Source: JALYNX01 sp044867525 (GTDB taxonomy: Bacteria; Actinomycetota; Acidimicrobiia; Spongiisociales; ZC4RG35). Taken from it: DNA of 51,314 bases. Position 1 is the first letter of the stretch. Every line of letters begins with the position of its first letter. The stretch spans positions 1 to 51,314 of the forward strand of contig JBIOVB010000054.1 of the NCBI GenBank assembly GCA_044867525.1. Direction: 5' to 3'. Positions 8,227 through 15,402 of this stretch are shown here, piece by piece. Both the position numbers and the translations under genes were made by a program. The notes beneath the pieces are model-generated. The model was not told where the DNA came from. It saw nothing but the letters and a program-made list of their open reading frames with translations, and made no database searches.

Positions 8227-9942
8227 CTACGGGACGACGGTGATCCGATTCATGGGGCCGGGAGGCACCGGGGAGTTGGCGACGAAATATGCCTCGAAGG
8301 CATCGGTGTCCACCGCGCCACCCAGTCGATCGGTTCCCTGTACGAGGATCGGGAAGCTGTCACCACCATCTGCGAGGAAGCTGTTGACAGTCACCCGGTA
8401 GCTCGCCGCGGGGTCGATCGCTGAGCCATTCAGCATGATGGTCGTGGGGTCGACCTTGTCGCAGACCGGCCCACCGGAATTCCAGGTGTAGGTGAATCCC
8501 GCCGAGACTTGGAGGACACGGGCCGTTGCCAGCGTGCAACCCGCGAACTGCTCCTCGAGCAACCTCTCGATCTGTGCTCCGGTCAGGGTCATCGTGACCA
8601 GGCTGTTGCCGAAGGGCTGGACGGTGAACATCTCCCCGTAGGTCACGTTGCCGTCACCCTCGCCAGCCGGGCTCCCCAGGTACGTGAGATCGGCGCGGAT
8701 GCCTCCCGGGTTCATGAAGGCGACCACCGCATCACCGAAACCGGGGTCGTTGGTCGCGTCGAGCTGCCCATCGGCAATCACGTCACCGAGAGCCGACTCG
8801 CCGGCGGCGTTGGCTGCCCTGGTGATGTCGGCCGTGATCGATCCGATGACCCGGTTGGCCAGTGGGGCGGCGATGGTGTTGTACTTGGCGATCAGGGCCT
8901 CAACGGTCGGATCGGCCGTCACCGTCCTGGTCACTTCCTTGTTGTCGATCAGAATCTGAGTCGGCTCACCGCTGCGTTGATCGAGCGTCATGTCGATGTC
9001 GGTCACGACCCGACCGAACGAGAAGGAGCTGGTGACCGGATCGCCATCGATGACGCAGTTGTATGGCTGATGGGTGTGTCCGCTGATCCAGAGGTCGATC
9101 TCGTCGTTGGTCCGGTCGACGATGTCGGCGATCGCTCCCGAGAAGCCGGTGCAGCCGTCGATGGTCTCCAGCGTCGGCGCCACCGATTGTGTGCCGCCTT
9201 CGTGGATGAGGACCACGATCGTCTCCGCGCCCTGGCGCTTGATCTTGCGCACCAGGCGGTTGATGGTGTCCGCCTCGTCGAGGAAGTCGTAGCCGGCCAC
9301 CCCGGACGGGGTGACGATGTTCGGTGTCCCCTCCAGGGTCAGACCGATGAACGCGACCTTGACGCCCTTGAAGGTGCGGATCTTGTATGCGGGGAAGATG
9401 GTCTTCCCACTCTCCTCGCTGACGACGTTGGCCCCCAGGAACTGGAATTTGGCGCCACGGAACCCATCCCCATCCTGACATCCATCGACCGGATGACACC
9501 CACCCCTTGCCATGCGCTTCAGCTCGGCGGTGCCCTCGTCGAATTCGTGGTTGCCAACAGCGTTGAAGTCGAGGCCCCATAGGTTGGCGGCCTCGATGGT
9601 CGGTTCGTCGTGGAACAGGGCGGAGAGGAGAGGGCTGGCGCCGATCAGATCACCGGCGGAGACGATGACCGTGTTGCGGTTGGTCGCCTCGAGCTCGTGG
9701 AGGTGGGTGGCGAGGTAGGAAGCGCCGCCATACTCCGGAGTGCCGGAGGGGCCGATGCGTCCCGACGAGCCCGTCGGCGGTAGCAGATTGCCGTGGAAGT
9801 CATTGAGAGCCAGGATCTGCACGTCGACCGTGCCTTTTGGCTTCGAATCCTTGGCGACAGCTGGGAGGGTGCTCAGCACGAGCGCAAGGACGCTCAGCGA
9901 TGCGATGGCGACCTTCCGCCACCGAGGAGAGTGAGAAGCCAT
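8227..9942 (-). CDS. Secreted 5'-nucleotidase/2',3'-cyclic phosphodiesterase (UshA family)
   Basis: Extracytoplasmic bimetal phosphoesterase that dephosphorylates nucleotides outside the membrane; 571 aa. A signal peptide is clear: positive SPRWRK, a hydrophobic core to about residue 30, then AVAKDS. The metallophosphatase domain has QILALNDFHGNLLPP, VIVSAGDLIGASPLLSA, AVGNHEFDEG, VVLIHEGGT and ISGHTHQPYNC. The C-terminal 5'-nucleotidase domain shows MNPGGIRADLTY and YGEMFTVQPFGNSLV. The ATG at 9942 is set by a strong AAGGAGG Shine-Dalgarno and the signal peptide; a possible -10 TAGGAT lies at 10001-10006. It sits between hyuA and hyuB and could supply nucleosides and purine bases for salvage or catabolism (inference). 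Confidence 0.92.
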   Translation of the reverse strand: MASHSPRWRKVAIASLSVLALVLSTLPAVAKDSKPKGTVDVQILALNDFHGNLLPPTGSSGRIGPSGTPEYGGASYLATHLHELEATNRNTVIVSAGDLIGASPLLSALFHDEPTIEAANLWGLDFNAVGNHEFDEGTAELKRMARGGCHPVDGCQDGDGFRGAKFQFLGANVVSEESGKTIFPAYKIRTFKGVKVAFIGLTLEGTPNIVTPSGVAGYDFLDEADTINRLVRKIKRQGAETIVVLIHEGGTQSVAPTLETIDGCTGFSGAIADIVDRTNDEIDLWISGHTHQPYNCVIDGDPVTSSFSFGRVVTDIDMTLDQRSGEPTQILIDNKEVTRTVTADPTVEALIAKYNTIAAPLANRVIGSITADITRAANAAGESALGDVIADGQLDATNDPGFGDAVVAFMNPGGIRADLTYLGSPAGEGDGNVTYGEMFTVQPFGNSLVTMTLTGAQIERLLEEQFAGCTLATARVLQVSAGFTYTWNSGGPVCDKVDPTTIMLNGSAIDPAASYRVTVNSFLADGGDSFPILVQGTDRLGGAVDTDAFEAYFVANSPVPPGPMNRITVVP

Positions 9943-9947
9943 TGTTT

Positions 9948-9954
9948 CCTCCTT
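9948..9954 (-). promoter_or_regulatory. Shine-Dalgarno of the 5'-nucleotidase gene
   Basis: AAGGAGG on the minus strand, 5 nt before the ATG at 9942. It fixes that start and stands out because most first genes in this window have no Shine-Dalgarno. Confidence 0.85.
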
Positions 9955-10044
9955 GGTTTCCGTGCGGGATGCGCAGGCCGGCGCTCCCCACCGGCCGCCG
10001 ATCCTACTTCGGCCTTGTACTGAGGTACCCGGTGCGAGCATCGC

Positions 10045-11946
10045 TCATACGCCGACCTCCAATGTCCCGTCGTCGTGGACCGACATTCGATCTCCCGGTT
10101 CGATGAGGGTCACCGAATCCCGTTCCACGATCAAAGCCGGGCCTCGTGTCTCGAAGCCGGCCGGAAGGTGAACCCGGTCCCAAATCTTGGATCCGCCCGG
10201 TGTGGTAGCAATCGGCTTTGTCCTGACCCTCTCAGGTCTCGAGGGCAGATCCGCCCAGGTCACCGAAGGATTGCCGGTGACCTCGGCGCGGAGGTTCACC
10301 AATTGCATCGGATCCCGTGGGAGGTCGAACCCGAACCGGGCGCGATGCGCTTCCTCGAAGCGGGAGCGAAGATGACTCCAATCCGCATGCGCAGGGACCG
10401 CCAGCTCGTGGGACTGGCCTACATACCGCACCTCGGCACTGACCATGGTCGGCCCTCCATCACCCGCGTTCATGGCCTTGAACAACCCCACGGCCTGGTC
10501 CTCGATCTCACGGAGAAGCCGGGAAAGGCGGGTCGATCCCTCCTCGAGGAGAACGGTCCGGATCGCATCGGCCCGGGGTCGGGCCAGGAGGAGACCGAGC
10601 GCGGAGAACACCCCGGAGAAGGGTGGGATCAATACCTTCTCGACACCCAACCGTTTGGCCAGCCGGGAGGCGTGAAGCCCTCCGGCCCCACCGAAGGCGA
10701 TCAGGGCTCCTTCCCGGGGGTCGACCCCCTCCTCCACGGACACCGAGCGGATCGCTCGCTCCATGTGGGAGTCGACTACCTCGACGATGCCTTCCGCGGC
10801 GGTGGCGAGGCTGAGACCCAAGTTCCGACCCAGCATTTCCAGGGAGGTGGCGGCGGCATCGGAGCTCAACGGGAGCGATCCGGCCAGGGCGAGGCCGAAC
10901 GGTATGTTGCCCAGCACCAGGTTGGCGTCGGTGACAGTGGGCAGCATGCCTCCCCGGCCATAGGCAGCGGGGCCGGGATCGGAACCCGCCGACTGCGGCC
11001 CCACACGAAGCGCGCCTCCCTGATCACACCACGCAATGCTCCCTCCGCCGGCGCCGATGGTGTTGATGGGAAGCGTCGGCACCCGATTGACCCGCCCCGC
11101 CGCCTTACGCCCCGGAACGACATGAGCCTCTCCGTCGACGATCCGGCAGACATCGGTCGAGGTGCCACCCATGTCGAAGCTGAACGCGGTGCGATGGCCT
11201 TTGACCTTGGCCAGTTCTGACGCCGCGACAACCCCGGCGGCGGGGCCGGAGAGAACGAGACGACCGGAAAGGCCGGCGGCGGTCTCGAAGGGGAGCAGCC
11301 CACCGGCAGAGGTCATCACCAACCGGCTGTCGATGGGCAGAACGGAGCCGAGGCGGCCCAGATATCCCGACACCTCGGGAGCCAGGTAGGCATCGAGGGC
11401 AGCGGTCACGATTCGCTCATACTCCCTGAACCCGGGTGAGATGGTGGCAGCCACCGAAACCTGTACTTCCAGTGCCTTCTCGATGGCAGCCGCGAGCTCG
11501 AGCTCACGTGAGGGGTCGGCATAGGAGCGGATCAGTGCGACCGCTACCGCTTCCGGCCGGGCCGCCCTCAGTCGCTCCAGCAGTGACTCGAGCTCACCAT
11601 CGTCACCAAACCTCAATTCCCCGGGCACCAGGGTCGGCGGACGGTCGGCAAATGGGTCGTAGAGCGAGGGCCGAGCCTGACGGCCGATCTCGATCACGTC
11701 CTCGAAACCGGAGGAGGTGACCAACGCCACCCTCGCCCCGCGGCCCTCGAGCAGAGCATTGGTGCCGGTTGTCGTGCCGTGGAGGAAGATGGACGAGCCA
11801 CCCGGCGCATGTTCGGCGACGGCGTCGATCACGCCTTCTTCCTGGCGGGCGGTCGTCGGGACCTTTCCTCCCCGCACGGTCTCGCCGTCGAAGACCACCA
11901 CATCGGTGAAAGTGCCGCCGACATCCACGCCGATCGATGAAGGCAC
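10045..11946 (-). CDS. hyuA: Hydantoinase/oxoprolinase family protein, ATP-binding subunit (HyuA)
   Basis: Alpha subunit of the HyuA/HyuB family, with an actin/hexokinase-like ATPase fold used to activate a cyclic amide or carboxylation substrate. The 633-aa protein begins with the phosphate-1 loop IGVDVGGTFTDVVVFDG. It then has FLHGTTTGTNALLEGRGA, a phosphate-2-like FSFDMGGTSTDVCRIVDGE, NTIGAGGGSIAWCDQGGALR and GPAAYGRGG, and the AFGGAGGLHASRLAKRLG block, all typical of HyuA. It is slightly shorter than the roughly 690 aa of many HyuA proteins. Start is GTG at 11946, only 22 bp from the divergent Nfu-like gene. HyuB is not adjacent, which is unusual. Confidence 0.9.
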   Translation of the reverse strand: MPSSIGVDVGGTFTDVVVFDGETVRGGKVPTTARQEEGVIDAVAEHAPGGSSIFLHGTTTGTNALLEGRGARVALVTSSGFEDVIEIGRQARPSLYDPFADRPPTLVPGELRFGDDGELESLLERLRAARPEAVAVALIRSYADPSRELELAAAIEKALEVQVSVAATISPGFREYERIVTAALDAYLAPEVSGYLGRLGSVLPIDSRLVMTSAGGLLPFETAAGLSGRLVLSGPAAGVVAASELAKVKGHRTAFSFDMGGTSTDVCRIVDGEAHVVPGRKAAGRVNRVPTLPINTIGAGGGSIAWCDQGGALRVGPQSAGSDPGPAAYGRGGMLPTVTDANLVLGNIPFGLALAGSLPLSSDAAATSLEMLGRNLGLSLATAAEGIVEVVDSHMERAIRSVSVEEGVDPREGALIAFGGAGGLHASRLAKRLGVEKVLIPPFSGVFSALGLLLARPRADAIRTVLLEEGSTRLSRLLREIEDQAVGLFKAMNAGDGGPTMVSAEVRYVGQSHELAVPAHADWSHLRSRFEEAHRARFGFDLPRDPMQLVNLRAEVTGNPSVTWADLPSRPERVRTKPIATTPGGSKIWDRVHLPAGFETRGPALIVERDSVTLIEPGDRMSVHDDGTLEVGV

Positions 11947-11953
11947 TCCCGAT

Positions 11954-11959
11954 TAGCCT
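11954..11959 (+). promoter_or_regulatory. -10 box for the Nfu N-domain gene
   Basis: TAGCCT, 9 nt before the ATG at 11969. The same bases read on the minus strand give TAATCG at 11955-11950, just before the hyuA GTG, so the two opposite promoters would overlap. Confidence 0.5.
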
Positions 11960-11968
11960 CGCCCGGTC

Positions 11969-12226
11969 ATGCCGGTGAGTGTCGCCCCAACGCCGAATCC
12001 CAACGCCGCCAAGTTCTCGGTTGGGGAATCCGTGGGAGGCCCGGCCACCTTCGTCGCCGGCTCCAACCCGGAAGACCCGCTGGCCGCCGGCCTGCTTGGG
12101 ATACCCGGGGTGACCAGCATCTTCATGACCGCTGATTTCGTCACCATCTCCAAGGCTCCCGACACCTCGTGGGAGTCGATCATCCCCGAGGCGACGGCGA
12201 TCCTAGAGAGCCGGTTCGGTACCTGA
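11969..12226 (+). CDS. Stand-alone Nfu/NifU N-terminal domain protein
   Basis: An 85-aa protein consisting only of the Nfu_N domain (PF08712 type). The diagnostic blocks are TPNPNAAKFSVG and GIPGVTSIFMTADFVTISK. In full-length Nfu proteins this domain precedes a CxxC Fe-S scaffold domain. Here there is no cysteine at all, so it cannot itself carry a cluster and may act as an adaptor or targeting partner (inference). It is divergent from hyuA and ends 2 bp from the stop of the convergent membrane-anchored protein. The overlapping frame on the other strand (11953-12183) has no family match and is rejected. Confidence 0.85.
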   Translation: MPVSVAPTPNPNAAKFSVGESVGGPATFVAGSNPEDPLAAGLLGIPGVTSIFMTADFVTISKAPDTSWESIIPEATAILESRFGT

Positions 12227-12228
12227 TC

Positions 12229-13068
12229 TCAGGGCACGGGCACCGTGACCGGTCGCGGAACCCCGTCGGGTCCGGGAGCGGTGACCACCACCAGCCACCC
12301 ACCGGCAGCGCTCTGGACCCCGCCCGCCACGGCGGACCCACCGCTGGCCGCGATGGCGGCCGCCTCCACGTCGGCGGGAACCGGGGCCAGCGTGAGCGGC
12401 AAAGGCTCGGTGGTGACCGCCCCGAGGACGGGAGGCATCATCACGTGAGGCCCATCCTCGGCAATGCTGACGTCGACGGTGGCAGTGAATGGAGCCTGCC
12501 TGCGATAGGGCTCCTCGCCATTGGACAACAGTGATCGGACGAGGACGGTCACCCGATAGGCCAACTGGTCCACTTCCTCCACGCTCATCGCCCGCACCCA
12601 CTCGACGAAGACACGGGTCGACTCCGGGGGAGGCGGCGCCGGGACCCCGGCGGGCATCAGGGTGGCGAGTGCAGCCCGGCTCTCCTCGGACCCGTCAATA
12701 CCGACGTACTCGGTGACGAACCACTCGGCATGGGCGGCCGCTTGATCGAGCAGCCGCTCAGGCGGGATCGCATAGAGATCGGCCTCGGCGACCACTGCCC
12801 GCGTACCGACCTCTGGAACCGGAGCGGGGGCAGCGGTACCTGACGGGACTGTGACCGGTGCCCCCTGCGCCGCCACCGTGGAGGAGACGGGGATCGTGGG
12901 CGGAGGCGGTGCGGAGACTGGTCGACTGGACATGAAGGAGTAGGCGAGGGCGCCGAGGACGATCGCCCCGGCGAGGGCGAACATCCACCACTGCCCGTCC
13001 CCACCACCCTTCGACTCGAGCGTCTCCCAGGGGATTCGCTCATAGACCTCATTTCGCTCCGAGTCCAT
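12229..13068 (-). CDS. Membrane-anchored protein with Pro/Ala/Thr-rich linker, function unknown
   Basis: A 279-aa protein with a short cytoplasmic N-terminus (YERIPWETLES), one transmembrane helix (about residues 29-47), a proline-rich linker (SAPPPPTIP) and an extracytoplasmic domain of about 190 aa. That domain has the alternating helix/strand look of an NTF2-like fold, such as LAYRVTVLVRSLLSN and FTATVDVSIAED. This topology is shared by TcpC/VirB8-type and other cell-envelope proteins, but no conjugation genes are nearby. I do not assign a function. The ATG at 13068 has a TAGGTT box 7 nt upstream. It is divergent from another single-span protein of similar design. Confidence 0.75.
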   Translation of the reverse strand: MDSERNEVYERIPWETLESKGGGDGQWWMFALAGAIVLGALAYSFMSSRPVSAPPPPTIPVSSTVAAQGAPVTVPSGTAAPAPVPEVGTRAVVAEADLYAIPPERLLDQAAAHAEWFVTEYVGIDGSEESRAALATLMPAGVPAPPPPESTRVFVEWVRAMSVEEVDQLAYRVTVLVRSLLSNGEEPYRRQAPFTATVDVSIAEDGPHVMMPPVLGAVTTEPLPLTLAPVPADVEAAAIAASGGSAVAGGVQSAAGGWLVVVTAPGPDGVPRPVTVPVP

Positions 13069-13075
13069 GATCCCG

Positions 13076-13081
13076 AACCTA
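13076..13081 (-). promoter_or_regulatory. -10 box for the gene at 12229-13068
   Basis: TAGGTT on the minus strand, 7 nt before the ATG at 13068. It supports this start over the TTG-type start at 13104. Confidence 0.5.
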
Positions 13082-13157
13082 TGGAGGCCTCGGCAGCGGT
13101 TCAAGGGTGTCGTTCGAGCGGGTGAGACGTCAACCCTGGAACCAGACCACCGGAAGC

Positions 13158-13163
13158 TATCGT
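13158..13163 (+). promoter_or_regulatory. -10 box for the gene at 13174
   Basis: TATCGT, 10 nt before the ATG at 13174, on the other side of the 105-bp divergent region shared with the minus-strand membrane-anchored gene. Confidence 0.45.
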
Positions 13164-13173
13164 TTCGCCGGTC

Positions 13174-13776
13174 ATGGCAGCCAACCCCGACCCGAAACCG
13201 GGCCGATGGATTCTCCCCCTCGTCATATTGGGGATGATCGCCTTTACCTATTTCTTCGTAAGTTCCCTGCCCGAAGGCTCTCCTACGACCACTCTGGCGG
13301 CGACTCCGTCAACGACCACCGGCCCTGATGGGGCCACGACGGTGCCCGGGACCGCCACCACCGTTCCCGGCAGCGCAGAGGCGTATGTCGGCGAGTTGGA
13401 CACCATCAACGAACAGCTCCAGGTGCTCGCCACCGAGATGGTGACCGTGAACGACGGCTTCGATGCCGATCCCCGGACAGTCGAGTTCGACGACGCGGTG
13501 AGCAGGCTGGAGATCGTCGCCACCGACACCCAGGCTCTGGCCGACCAGGTCGCGGCGCTCAGTGTGCCTGCCGGCCTGGAAGCCAATCAGCAGGCCCTGG
13601 TGACGGCGATCGACTTCTGCGCCGGAGCAGCTCAGGATGCGCTCGACGGTTTGCAAAGCACCGACACCGGAGAGCTGAGACACACCGCTGTCGAGGCATA
13701 TACGTCGTCGGCCACCGATTTCGACACCGAGGTCCAGAACGCCCGGGCCGCCGCGGGAGTGACTCCCGACGCCTGA
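13174..13776 (+). CDS. Single-span membrane protein with Thr/Pro-rich linker and helical extracytoplasmic domain
   Basis: A 200-aa protein: cytoplasmic MAANPDPKPGR, one membrane helix (about residues 12-30), a Thr/Ser/Pro-rich linker (residues 35-68), then a helical domain of about 130 aa resembling coiled-coil substrate-sensing or cell-wall proteins (for example VSRLEIVATDTQALADQVAA). Only one cysteine (DFCAGAA) is present in that domain. Function is unknown. The stop overlaps the start of the Eis-like gene (TGATG), so the two are translationally coupled. Confidence 0.72.
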   Translation: MAANPDPKPGRWILPLVILGMIAFTYFFVSSLPEGSPTTTLAATPSTTTGPDGATTVPGTATTVPGSAEAYVGELDTINEQLQVLATEMVTVNDGFDADPRTVEFDDAVSRLEIVATDTQALADQVAALSVPAGLEANQQALVTAIDFCAGAAQDALDGLQSTDTGELRHTAVEAYTSSATDFDTEVQNARAAAGVTPDA

Positions 13777-14987
13777 TGGGCGTTGAGTTCCGGGCGGTCA
13801 CGCCCGACGAGTTCCCGACACTGGTCCGGACCATGGGGCTGGCCTTCCATTTCGACCCCCCGTCAGACGACCATTTCCGCAATGTCCTCGACTTCGGGCG
13901 GACATTTGCCGGATTCGACGGGTCGGAGATGGTGAGCAGCGTCTCTGCTTTCCCGCTCCAGATGACGGTCCCGGGGGCGGTGGTGCCGTGTGGGGGGACC
14001 ACCATCGTCTCCGTCGCTCCCACCCATCGCCGTCGAGGAGTGATGCGTTCGATGATGCGGCGCCACCTCGACGACGTCCTCGACCACGAGGAGCCGATCG
14101 CAGCCCTATGGGCGTCGGACAGTGCCATCTATGGACGGTTCGGGTTCGGGATGGCCGCTGTCGGCTACCAGGTGAAGGTGCGGAGGGATCACGTCACGTT
14201 CCATCGGAGCGCTCCGGCCCGGGCACCGGTTCGGCTGGTCGACGCCGACGAGGCTCGGATTCTGCTCCCCCGGTTCTACGATCTGATCTATGCCTCGACA
14301 CCGGGTTTCTACGCCCGGTCTCCTGCCTGGTGGGAGCATCGGGTGCTCGCCGACGAGGAACATCGTCGCGGTGGGGCGTCGGCCTACCGCTTCGCGGTGG
14401 TGGATGGGGCGCGCGGGATCGATGGCTATGTCCAATATCGGGCCAAAGACGGCTGGGCCGAGGGCCACGGTGCGGGAGAGGTGCGAGTGAGCGAGTTGTT
14501 TGCGAGCACCCCGGAATCGTGGGCCGGGCTCTGGTCGTACGCGCTGCATCAGGATCTCACTGCCGAGATCAGTGCCGAGCGGCGGTCGGGCCAGGACCCG
14601 ATCTTCGATCTGCTGGCCGGTGTCCGACGGGTTGGTGCCAAACGCTCCGACAGCCTGTGGGTCCGGATCATGGACGTCCCCCGGGCACTGACCGCCCGTG
14701 CCTATTCGGCGCCGCTCGATGTCGTGATCGAAGTGCGGGACCCCCTCGGGGACTGTGACGGGCGCTACCGGCTGGTCGCCTCACCGGAGGCCGTCGAGTG
14801 CCAGCCGACCAACGCCGAGCCCAGCATCAGCCTCGACGCCGAGGACCTGGGTGGGATCTACATGGGCCGGTCCCGGCTGCGAAACCTGTCGCGGATCGGC
14901 CGGGTAGGTGGAGACCAATCGGTTCTGGCCGCCGCCGACGCCGCCTTCACCTGGGACCCCCAACCCTGGTGCCCCGAGGTCTTCTGA
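13776..14987 (+). CDS. Eis-family GNAT N-acetyltransferase
   Basis: A 403-aa protein with the tripartite Eis architecture: an N-terminal GNAT domain, a second GNAT-like domain and a C-terminal SCP2-like domain. The acetyl-CoA motif is IVSVAPTHRRRGVMRSMMRR, followed by ALWASDSAIYGRFGFGMA, a near-diagnostic Eis block. The C-terminal region contains VWIRIMDVPRAL-like sequence (here LWVRIMDVPRALTAR), which starts the SCP2-like part. Eis enzymes acetylate amines such as aminoglycosides or protein lysines; the substrate here is unknown. It is coupled to the upstream membrane protein by a 1-bp overlap and followed 4 bp later by the SnoaL-like gene. Confidence 0.9.
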   Translation: MGVEFRAVTPDEFPTLVRTMGLAFHFDPPSDDHFRNVLDFGRTFAGFDGSEMVSSVSAFPLQMTVPGAVVPCGGTTIVSVAPTHRRRGVMRSMMRRHLDDVLDHEEPIAALWASDSAIYGRFGFGMAAVGYQVKVRRDHVTFHRSAPARAPVRLVDADEARILLPRFYDLIYASTPGFYARSPAWWEHRVLADEEHRRGGASAYRFAVVDGARGIDGYVQYRAKDGWAEGHGAGEVRVSELFASTPESWAGLWSYALHQDLTAEISAERRSGQDPIFDLLAGVRRVGAKRSDSLWVRIMDVPRALTARAYSAPLDVVIEVRDPLGDCDGRYRLVASPEAVECQPTNAEPSISLDAEDLGGIYMGRSRLRNLSRIGRVGGDQSVLAAADAAFTWDPQPWCPEVF

Positions 14988-14991
14988 GCCC

Positions 14992-15387
14992 GTGAGCGTC
15001 GCCGAGAACCTCGAGCTGGTGCGGCGCTTCTACGAGATCGGACCGGCCGACGACGACACGGGCCGCTCCCTGTTCGCGATGCCCGACGTGATCTGGCACG
15101 TGCCCGGTGCCAATCCGGTGTCCGGCCGCTATCAGGGGTATCGCGAAGTGTTTGTCGAGATCGGTGAACGCATGCAGCCGCTCGACGTCTGGACGATCGA
15201 GGTCCGGGGACTCATGGGAAACCAGGACCTGGTGATGGCCATCGTTGATGTGACCGCGGCCCGAGGAGCTCGACGCCTTCAGTGTCGGGGAGGGCATGTC
15301 TTTCGGTTCGGGGACGACGGTCGCATCGCCGAGGTCTGGGGCTTCGTCGACGACCAGGATGGCCTCGACGCATTGCTCTCGTCCTAG
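14992..15387 (+). CDS. SnoaL-like/NTF2-fold protein
   Basis: A 131-aa NTF2-like cone-fold protein. The pattern ENLELVRRFYEIGPAD, then VIWHVPGANPVSGRYQGYRE, and finally HVFRFGDDGRIAEVWGFVDD is typical of SnoaL-like ketosteroid-isomerase-type proteins. The GTG at 14992 is used because the conserved helix starts directly after it; the open frame extends upstream only within the Eis-like gene. It is the last gene of a three-gene plus-strand unit and converges on glnA with a 15-bp gap. Enzymatic role unknown. Confidence 0.8.
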   Translation: MSVAENLELVRRFYEIGPADDDTGRSLFAMPDVIWHVPGANPVSGRYQGYREVFVEIGERMQPLDVWTIEVRGLMGNQDLVMAIVDVTAARGARRLQCRGGHVFRFGDDGRIAEVWGFVDDQDGLDALLSS

Positions 15388-15402
15388 GTCTGCGCCTGCA
15401 GG

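Noticed and set aside
8509..9582. 357-codon plus-strand frame opposite the 5'-nucleotidase gene.
   Set aside because: No ribosome site, no recognisable domain, and the opposite strand encodes a complete UshA-family enzyme with signal peptide.
11953..12183. 76-codon minus-strand frame opposite the Nfu-domain gene.
   Set aside because: The plus-strand frame has a clear Nfu_N match with a -10 box; the antisense frame has neither.
12229..13068. Possible conjugation protein of the VirB8/TcpC type.
   Set aside because: Only the topology is similar. No relaxase, coupling protein, integrase or other transfer gene is present in the window.
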